A program made the position numbers and the translations under genes. Under the pieces are notes generated by a model. It ran no database searches, was not told where the DNA came from, and saw nothing but the letters and a program-made list of their open reading frames with translations. 64,000 nt of DNA. Source: Labia minor. Lineage: Eukaryota > Arthropoda > Insecta > Dermaptera > Spongiphoridae. Where the stretch lies: contig OY720346.1 of assembly GCA_963082975.1 (NCBI GenBank), positions 37,041,787-37,105,786 on the forward strand, given 5' to 3'. Of this stretch, positions 56,531-64,000 are shown piece by piece; position 1 is the stretch's first letter, and the number at the start of each line of letters is the position of its first letter.

Positions 56531-56818
56531 ATACGAAGTCCGTGACTTTTTTAATGAAACACAGGTTTTTCGATAAAAAATTATTTTATTGTTAAACGTA
56601 GTCTCCTTTGAGCTCTATACACTTAGTCCAACTTTCTCCAATTTTTTTTTATCCCTTTCAAAAAATAATATTGCTATTAATGGATGTCAAACAAAAACTA
56701 AAAGACCCAGGTGGTTAAAATTTCGACTCGAGTGAGCTAATAGTTGCCTACTGATAGGAGCAGAGTTTCCATTTAATTTAAGAGAAGGGAAATTCGAAAA
56801 GTCACGAACTTATTGACC
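56531..56818 (-). mobile_element. mariner deletion derivative, about 290 bp
   Basis: Inverted ends AAGTCCGTGACTTTT (56536-56550) and GAAAAGTCACGAACTT (56796-56811). The right-hand 120 bp match, inverted, the start of the relic at 51231. Near the left end the minus strand encodes WTKCIELKGDYV, the mariner C-terminal block. Nearly all the transposase between the ends is deleted. Confidence 0.7.
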
Positions 56819-58628
56819 AAAGAAATATTCAAATTATTATTAAATTTTTACAATTTATTTCTATTTTATTATTAATTTGCAATAAAGAATAGAATAGTTT
56901 GCATTCTCGTCGTTTATATTATTGATTTTATAAGAATTTTTCTTTTTTTTTTAAGTTATTACCTTATTTTTTTTTTTTTTTTATTTCAATTTTTATCAAA
57001 TTCAATGATCGGATGGAGGGGGATTAGGATAAGGATGAGGGGACTATTTGAAGAGAATGTCAATCCATATCCAAGGTCGAAATACAAATAAACAATCGAT
57101 AACGCGCGATAACATTCCACCCACCCACCTTTCTCTCTTTTTCCACAATTTGCTTTCTTTCTCTCTACTTTATAAAATGTTATAAAACTTTTCAATTGGA
57201 AATTAATTTTAAGATAAATAAAATACAAAAACGATTCAAAAGACATTGAATGAGAAAAATTTAATCTTAACATTTCAATATATTGTATATACTCGTATAT
57301 AATTTAATAATAAATCATTTATAATAAAAAGTAAGTATATAATCATAAAAAAGATTAAGAGCCTGGAAAGAGGGGGGAAGGAGAGAAAGAAAGTTGCAAT
57401 TAATTCAAATTTAATAAAATTGAGGTATTGTCAATTGAAAATACTCAGTACTTTTGTTTGTTTTCAATTTATTTTAGTAAAATTAAATAAAAACTCTTTT
57501 GGTTAATAATAATAGTTCATGAATTATTTATAATAGTGAGTATCCATTCAAAATTTCAATTTAACTCGGGATAATAAATAAAAGATAGAAAGAATAATAG
57601 TTGTTTAACCATCCGATGGGATATATTCCTTAAAAATGATGCGGGACCACTTTTTATAAATAAATATTTAATTAAATTGAGGGATTATTTCGAAACGAAG
57701 AGGATAATAAAATATAATGGAAGGGTCATGGATCATTTTGAAGGGATGTTTAGTAAATGAAATCATTAAATTAAATAGCCTCCTGACTCTATTATTTAAA
57801 TTATTTTTGACAATTTGAATAAATAATTAATTAAAATAATTTAATCTTTATTTATTATTTATTATTTATTTTTTTTTACTTTGATTATAGGTATGATATC
57901 TCAAATAGAAAAAAATATAAATATTAAAAAAATTTTAGTAAATAACGTTTTGCTTATGGACTAAAAAGAACAGAATAATTTTTCTGGTTGGTTCATATAC
58001 AACGAAAAACGTTTGGTGCATTAAGAGCAAACAAACAGATAGACAGAGTGACAGACAGACATGAAGTGAAATTGATAAAAACGTTATAAAAAAGGAAAAA
58101 AAGGAGAAGTATCCTAAAATGTAATTCGTTTTTTGAACATTAGTAAAGGGCACTCACTTCTTTTTTCATTTTTGATTTTTTACTATTTGTGTTGAGAAAT
58201 ACATTAATTTAAATTAATATGGTTGAAAAAATTAATTTACGAAAAATGTTGTGTTTAGCTGATTAGACAGCAGGTTACCTAATATGTAAGTGTTGCCAAA
58301 ATGAGATTGTCTTATATTTGTTCAACTTTCTAAAGGTCTACTAAAATAATATTCAATCCAAATTGTCTAATTCGTGACAATTATTATCTCAAAATAAAAT
58401 GTTAAAATCACTTGTGTTTAAAAAGTTTTTTAAAATTTCTGAAAAAGGCAAGAATAGAAGATATAGTTTCAATTGAGTACATTAATTATGTTCAGAACAA
58501 AAATTTCATCAGAAAAAAAATAAGTAGAAGGAATAAGAAATTAAATGGAGCAATGGGACACTCTATTAGTAACTCATATTATGAAAGAATTTTCATAAAT
58601 AATTAAAAAATTAATTTTATGCTATTTA
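56819..58628. other. AT-rich intergenic DNA, nothing recognised
   Basis: Short open frames at 56986-57273 (minus), 57935-58153 (minus) and 58412-58606 (plus) carry no recognised motif. A CAGA-rich tract at 58033-58061 is simple sequence. Confidence 0.45.
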
Positions 58629-58878
58629 GATCCCTCGTAGGATGGTTGACTATCTTAACCCACATTCTCGTTGAACCGGGCTCAAGCCCCGGGCCTGTGC
58701 CAAGGGAATTTAACAAGCTGTCAATCCAGGATCCGGGATAAGAATTGAGAAGCTACTTGATATAAAGTAGCGCCTCTGATCAAAAAAATTAAGGTAAAGG
58801 TTGATAGGACCCGCCGTATTGATCATAGGTCACGGAATTAATATAACCGACTTGATATGCGCTGTCCTTCTGTAGAAT
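58629..58878 (+). repeat. tRNA-derived SINE family 2, diverged head
   Basis: B-box region GGGCTCAAGCCCC. The body follows with GTCAATCCAGGATCCGGGAT, GCTACTTGATATAAAGTAGC, AAGGTAAAGGTTGATAGGAC and CGACTTGATATGCGCTGTCC. The A box is not clear. It is colinear with 50270-50490. Confidence 0.7.
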
Positions 58879-60537
58879 GTACAAAAACAGAGTTTTTTTC
58901 TTCGTGCTATTGAAATGACTATAAAGGGGCTACTCCTGGTATAAAATAAATATTAAAACTAATAAACAAAACAATATCGGAAATAATTGTTGTTTAGCAA
59001 CACACTATCCTTTTATCATTTAACTTATCTAATTTCTTTTTGTCCACTTGATAACAATAAGAAATTACTATTTAATAATTTATTTATTTATATAGAAAAA
59101 CAAACCAAATTAGCTACCAAATTTAGCTAACTAGAATAAATATTTATTTTTTTTAATGATAAATCATTGTCTCTTGCATAACGTAACGACGACCTGTAAA
59201 ATGTTTTCATTTCAACACATCGTCTTATTTATATTAACACCAATTGATGATCAGTTGATGATTCATCCTTAAATATAAGGCTCAATGAATCAAAAGTAAA
59301 TTGGTGTTAGCCACTTAAGAATTAGTCCCGGGAAAATAGTTACAAGTTTAGATTATTATATTTATCCTATTTTCAATTGAGATGTCATTTTTTTAATTCA
59401 TTTATTTATTAAGTGTTAATATTAGTTTTATTAATATCAAATGATTAAAATAAAAATTATAGATTAGTAAGTAACTGGACAGAGTTCTTTTTATTTTAAT
59501 TTATTTATTTATTTATTTATCTTTGAAGTAGTTCTTTTATGTTGATCAAGCTCTATTTTTTATTTTTTTTTAATATTTTTTTCTTTATTTAGTTTTATAA
59601 TTAATAATTTAAATCTTACTAATTTAATGAACTGACATTATAGTCACATTTTTTTGATTGGTCTCTTTCATGAGGTGTTGACTTAAAAGATCAATCCAAT
59701 CAAATGAGCGTAGAGAAATTGTAAACAAGTAATAGCAAATGAATCTGTCAATGGTTATTGATTAGAGATTAATTAATCGCATGAAAAGCTAGATTGAATA
59801 TAATTAAGGGATGGATATATATTTAACGTTATTTTGAAATAGGATTCGATCAAAACATGAGGGATTTTTTTTTTGTTTATTACAATAGTGAAAATTTGCA
59901 TATCATCGAAATGATTAGATTTACTGGTACTGGTTGGATTTGTTTAAAAGAAGTGGCTCTGTAGAGGTTGGATGATGTTTTTTTTATTCTTTTTTTTCCT
60001 TTCCATTATCAAATGTGATATTCAAATTGCCTTTTGTTTTAATTAAATTAAGACTTGCATTGCTGCCATGCCCCTCTTCTTCCCACCCACCCACTTCGTC
60101 AGGAGGATTGCAAGAAATCGACAAACACAATTAGAAGAACAAAGTCCAAGTTAATTACTTCACAATTCATTCGAAAAAGTGCTGACGATCTACATATATT
60201 TTTTTTCTGGTATATATTAATATTCCCTACTGAATTTTCCAAAAGAAACTTTTTTGTTTTTGTGAAACTCAATAAATGTTTTACGTTTGTCGATATTATA
60301 ATTCTATTAAAGATATTTTAATTTTTTCCGATTTTTTTTCACTTGTTTTTAACTGTATATTACTAAAAAAAGATAAATATGAATGAAAATAAATTGAAAT
60401 AAACGTTAAGTTAAATATTCGAACTTCAATTTCAACAAAAACACGTTTTAAGGAATATGTAATGAAAAACTTAATGAAAAAACTTTTTGCTTTCTCATAT
60501 AATATATATCATGTATATAATAATTAGAATTATAGAC
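58879..60537. other. AT-rich intergenic DNA, nothing recognised
   Basis: An 88-codon frame at 60055-60321 has no known domain. TTTA microsatellite at about 59500-59521. Confidence 0.45.
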
Positions 60538-60664
60538 TCTTCAGTGGTTAGCACGACAGTCGGCCACACTGAAGACTCGAGTTCGGGCCTAGGGAAATTT
60601 AATAATTAATAATTTATCTTTAAAACTCTGTGATCAGGGACTATCCGCAAATAATAATAATTAG
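60538..60664 (+). repeat. tRNA-derived SINE family 1, copy 2
   Basis: TCAGTGGTTAGCACGACAGT, CACTGAAGACTCGAGTTCGG, TTTAATAATTAATAATTTAT, then CAGGGACTATCCGCAAATAA and an (ATA)n tail. It matches the minus-strand copy at 180-308 from head to tail, though its A box has decayed. Confidence 0.7.
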
Positions 60665-61744
60665 AACTAATATATAAAGAAAATATTTAAGATAGCTAAA
60701 AGGGCTTAGATTCTGAACAAATTTAATTTTTTTAAAAATAAACTTTAAAGAAAACTATTATCTCATATATCGTAAATGAAAATATTTATTTATTTATTTA
60801 TTATTTATTTTAATAAATAATATTTTTCAAATCATTTTTATATTATTGTACATTATTTTCTTTTTTAATTAATTAATATATATATATATACATATATCAA
60901 AAAGTGATTTAAATATTTTTTAATTAAAATATATTCTATTTTAAGTATAAATATAAATTGTATGGTTTTATTATAAAAAAAAAAATTAAGGATATTAAAA
61001 ATTATTAATGATTTTTAAAATGATTAAAATTTAAATTATAAATTTTTTTTAAAGGAACAAAATATTTAATGTTTCTAATATAGTTTCAAGAAAGATTAAA
61101 CTAAAATATGAAATATAATTTATATAAAAATTAATCATGATTAATATATTCGAGTATTTTTCTATACTTATTTAATTTAATTATTTACAAAAGGATTTGT
61201 GTTTGTTTTGACTTTGGCTTTGTCTATGATAGATTGAAGCAGTGAACTATTGAAATGACAATGTGCTTTAAAACTATTGTTATATAATGGTATTCAAATG
61301 AAAGAGTTAATGAATACTGATATCTATTATTAAATTTTGTTTATTCTCTTTACAAATATTCCTATTCTTATAAGGTTTTGAAACTTGTTGCATTATTTAA
61401 CTATATACGATTGTATATTGATAATATTATAAATATTTACATAATTTAAAAATTATTATTGATTATTTAAATCTCATTGTTATCTAGGCCATTTAGCGCC
61501 TCTACTAATTTTAAACATTTTATTAATCACAAAGAAACAAAGAAAATATGCATATTAGATTACTAGTAATATATAAAGTATTTATTTGATTATATTTTAC
61601 ATTAAAGTTAGGCTAGTTATAAGAATTATTTAAGTAAATGACCATATGAAAATATCAACGTCCATCCTCTCTCTCATACATACTATATTGTATAAAAATT
61701 AAAAATCATTTATTAAATAAAATACGATATAAACAAATAGTACC
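60665..61744. other. AT-rich stretch, nothing recognised
   Basis: No feature seen. TA run at about 60877-60892. Confidence 0.45.
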
Positions 61745-62364
61745 TGGTTCACCGAGCCGGCTCGGTCATTAAGAAAAATTATTCCTTATTATCGGGGTTG
61801 GCTGGCAATATTAATAACTGCTTCACCGAGTCACCATTCAAATAATTTAAAATAACATAAAATAGTCATAAAACATATACAGACATAAAAAGTATATATT
61901 GATGCTCTAAAAGACAGAAAAGTATGGTCTATTGATATGACAATATATATTTCGTAATTTGATTTAATATAATATATTTTGTATTTATGGTCTGAAGTAG
62001 TTGATGACGTCATTTAATTTTTTATTTTAAATTAAGAAAAAACTAAGATACGTTCTGAAACAATTTCAAATAATTTAAATCTATGTATTAATGCAATAAA
62101 AAATAGATATGAATAAAACATAAATATTTTTACATTTATTTTATTTATATTAAATATATATTGGCTGACGTCATAAACATTTAAATATATAAAAAACTTA
62201 TGAAGATGATTTTTCCCGAGGCTGAAATCAATACAGATTTTTCTTTATAAAATTTATCTATGGTGTGAATTTCAAAAAAATAGAGCGGTTTAAAATTTCA
62301 TAAATACAAATATATATATATATATATATATATAATTTTTGCTAGTATAATAAGATAAGATTTT
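61745..62364 (+). mobile_element. Repeat family 3, longest copy
   Basis: The head has the perfect 16-bp palindrome ACCGAGCCGGCTCGGT (61751-61766), then ATTATTCCTTATTATCGGGG and TTGGCTGGCAATATTAATAA. Two TGACGTCA palindromes (about 62003 and 62164) lie in a middle block similar to HINE-2 (GAAACAATTTCAAATAATTT). The tail GCTAGTATAATAAGATAAGA (62341-62360) matches 27450-27469. A TA run sits at 62311-62333. Non-coding. Confidence 0.6.
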
Positions 62365-63155
62365 ATAAAAGTTTAATTTTAAATTGTTAGTCTTTTATTT
62401 ATTATTTTTATAATTTAAATTATTATTTACTTTTTTTTATTTAAAATATTATATAACTTTCGTTTCAATATATTCTATTAGTATGCTGGTTTATATGTTA
62501 TATTAAGAATATATGAATAAGTGAAAAATATAAAATTTAAAAATGTATACTCATATTTTTCATCATTTAAAAAAATTCAGTTTTTAGACTGTGAAATGAA
62601 CATGCAATTAGTTATAATTATTTATAATTGTTACTTATTTATTGTCGATGAGAAAAAATGGTTATTATTCCTTATAACGATATGACAGATGTATAGTAGT
62701 GGTATGTAAACCCTTCAAGTTCGAAGGGTAGTGACTCTTTAGCCTAAAGCGAAGTTCCCTCTCTCACCCTTGCACCTCTAAACAAACTGTAACTAAACAA
62801 ATAATAGTCAAATAGAAAGTTATTAGCAACTCAAAGTTAGATTAAATGTCAAAATTTGTTACGCATGCAAAAGTCAACAAAATATGATATTATTAAAATT
62901 TCATTTCAAAGAACAGGTTTGAATATTTATTTATTTTTTTTATTAATACACTTATTATATGTATTTCAGTTTTTTTTTAATTTGAAAAATAATATAAATA
63001 ATATTTTTATGATTAATCTAATGTTATAAGTTAATATGTAGTTATATAATAGACATATGAAAATTAATTATTAAATAATTATACCTTTACAATATTTTTA
63101 ACTATATGAATCATCCATCACTCTGTATAGGTAGATGTATAGCTATATATGAGCC
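62365..63155. other. AT-rich stretch with one small hairpin
   Basis: CCCTTCAAGTTCGAAGGG (62711-62728) is a 6-bp-stem hairpin, weakly like a T arm. No complete tRNA fold was found around it. Confidence 0.4.
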
Positions 63156-63326
63156 GTTTATTTTAAAAGTGGCCTAACTTCATTTGTCTTCCAATCGAGA
63201 TATTTAAGATTTTGCATTTCAATAAATTTAAAAATATACGTTTAGGATCCTAATGAGTCATACTGCTTAAGTATATAATTTGCGTTTTGTTATCAAGGAG
63301 TTAGTTAGGCCACTTTCAAAATTAAC
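63156..63326. mobile_element. TIR MITE, about 171 bp
   Basis: GTTTATTTTAAAAGTGGCCT and the next five bases (63156-63180) are mirrored by AGTTAGGCCACTTTCAAAAT then TAAC (63303-63326), about 20 of 23 matching. No coding frame. The superfamily is not determined; a TA-targeting mariner type is possible. Confidence 0.55.
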
Positions 63327-63448
63327 ATCCAGATTCATTATAAAATTTGAAGTCCATTCATCATAATTTAAGATGCTTCAAATTGAAAAAAACAATACTG
63401 AATTTATTTTATATATATTTAAAACACTTAGGAAACATAATTAGTTTA

Positions 63449-63728
63449 TTAGTTTTTTCTTAATTTAAAATAGAAAATTAAATGACGTCATCAACTACTT
63501 CAGACAGCGCTTCCGTAAATACAAAATATATTATATTAAATCAAATTACGAAATATATATTGTCATATCAACAGGCCATACTTTTCTGTCTTTCAGAGCA
63601 TTAATATATACTATTAAAGTGTGTATATGTTTTATTACTATTTTATGTTCTTTTAAATTATTTGAATGGTGACTTGGAGAACCAGTTATTAATATTTACA
63701 GCCAACCCCGATAATAAGGAATAATTTT
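63449..63728 (-). repeat. Repeat family 3, inverted partial copy
   Basis: The inverse of about 61780-62046: TTAGTTTTTTCTTAATTTAA, ATGACGTCATCAACTACTTC, ACAAAATATATTATATTAAA, GCCATACTTTTCTGTCTTTC and CAACCCCGATAATAAGGAAT. It lacks the ACCGAGCCGGCTCGGT head and the tail. With the plus-strand copy it forms a large inverted repeat with a loop of about 1.4 kb. Confidence 0.75.
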
Positions 63729-63946
63729 GATAAAATTTTCGAATTCCGACGTGGCAAAAAAATCAGGACTTTAAAATTTTCATTCTCTTTCATTGATGTC
63801 TTATAGAAAATTAAATAAGGTTCATTTCTGACAAAACGCATCCAACATATTTTTAACCAGTTTAGTGATTTCCCATCAATTTTCTTTGCCCGTTTAAAAA
63901 TTGCGTCTTCTAATGATTTTGTCGATACGAAATCTTCTTGACTCAT
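63729..63946 (-). CDS. Partial open frame with ATG, unknown protein, broken by family 3 repeat
   Basis: From an ATG at 63944-63946 the minus strand encodes about 72 residues of protein-like composition: MSQEDFVSTKSLEDAIFKRA, LNWLKICWMRF, NEPYLIFYKTSMKENENF, LPRRNSKI. It then runs straight into the family 3 repeat at 63728. The charged, aromatic-rich sequence is unlike chance AT-rich frames. I do not recognise the family with certainty; it feels like a multicopy transposon-associated protein. The rest was replaced by the repeat, so the product would be truncated. Confidence 0.4.
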
Positions 63947-64000
63947 TTCATTTATTGAACAATAAAATTATTACATTTCCTACATTTTTTTAATAATCTT

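Noticed and set aside
62711-62728. tRNA T arm at CCCTTCAAGTTCGAAGGG
   Set aside because: No D arm, anticodon arm or acceptor stem at the right spacing.

Overview
This window is very AT-rich eukaryotic DNA, by eye about three-quarters A+T. It looks like intergenic or heterochromatin-like sequence from an arthropod, most likely an insect. That guess rests on the transposons: an R1-clade non-LTR retrotransposon, several mariner relics, a BED-finger hAT element, tRNA-derived SINEs, and microsatellite-bearing elements with the architecture of DINE-1/Helentron-associated (HINE) repeats. I see no host gene I can name, no rRNA gene, no convincing functional tRNA gene and no CRISPR array. Almost everything that can be read is a mobile element, in various states of decay.

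Two elements look intact. (1) A 3.3-kb hAT transposon at 9737-13033 has near-matching ends, an exact 8-bp target duplication (TCGTAGAA) and an uninterrupted 619-codon transposase. (2) A 5.65-kb R1-clade LINE lies on the minus strand at about 14916-20566. It has an oligo-A tail, a 14-bp target duplication, an ORF1 with three zinc knuckles and an overlapping ORF2 (endonuclease, reverse transcriptase, zinc knuckle). A third, 2.5-kb element at 25642-28116 has TGTTACGGTAAA ends and a TATA duplication. It keeps a relic of a cysteine-rich domain I associate with KRBA2/Ginger-type integrases, and it is filled with nested repeats.

The rest is short non-autonomous families. HINE-1 (ACTATCTCGC...GCGAGATAGT ends, a 3' hairpin, a CA microsatellite and a conserved CACGTG core) has copies at 7.6, 21.1, 37.8, 38.5, 41.9-43.7, 49.2 and 54.5 kb. 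HINE-2 (ACCGACCGAC...GTCGGTCGGT) is at 21.4 (nested in HINE-1), 51.9 and 56.2 kb. A third family is at 26.0-27.5, 61.7 and 63.5 kb, and a fourth, GTCT-rich family at 28.7 and 41.4 kb. There are two tRNA-derived SINE families, mariner deletion derivatives (23.5, 48.1, 51.2, 56.5 kb), two TTAA-flanked piggyBac-type MITEs (3.2, 4.05 kb), a hAT MITE (44.3 kb), and C-terminal relics of another LINE (4.4, 30.3, 38.8, 51.6 kb). A near-perfect 0.8-kb tandem duplication at 42.06-43.67 kb carries a promoter-like GC-rich block.

The autonomous elements supply the enzymes; the short families have only termini and must depend on partners elsewhere in the genome. Features of most interest are the parallel architecture and module sharing of the rolling-circle-like families, a mariner foldback with two 3' ends, and a 22-bp hairpin across the hAT stop codon. 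Family assignments come from recognising motifs by eye; no database search was run.
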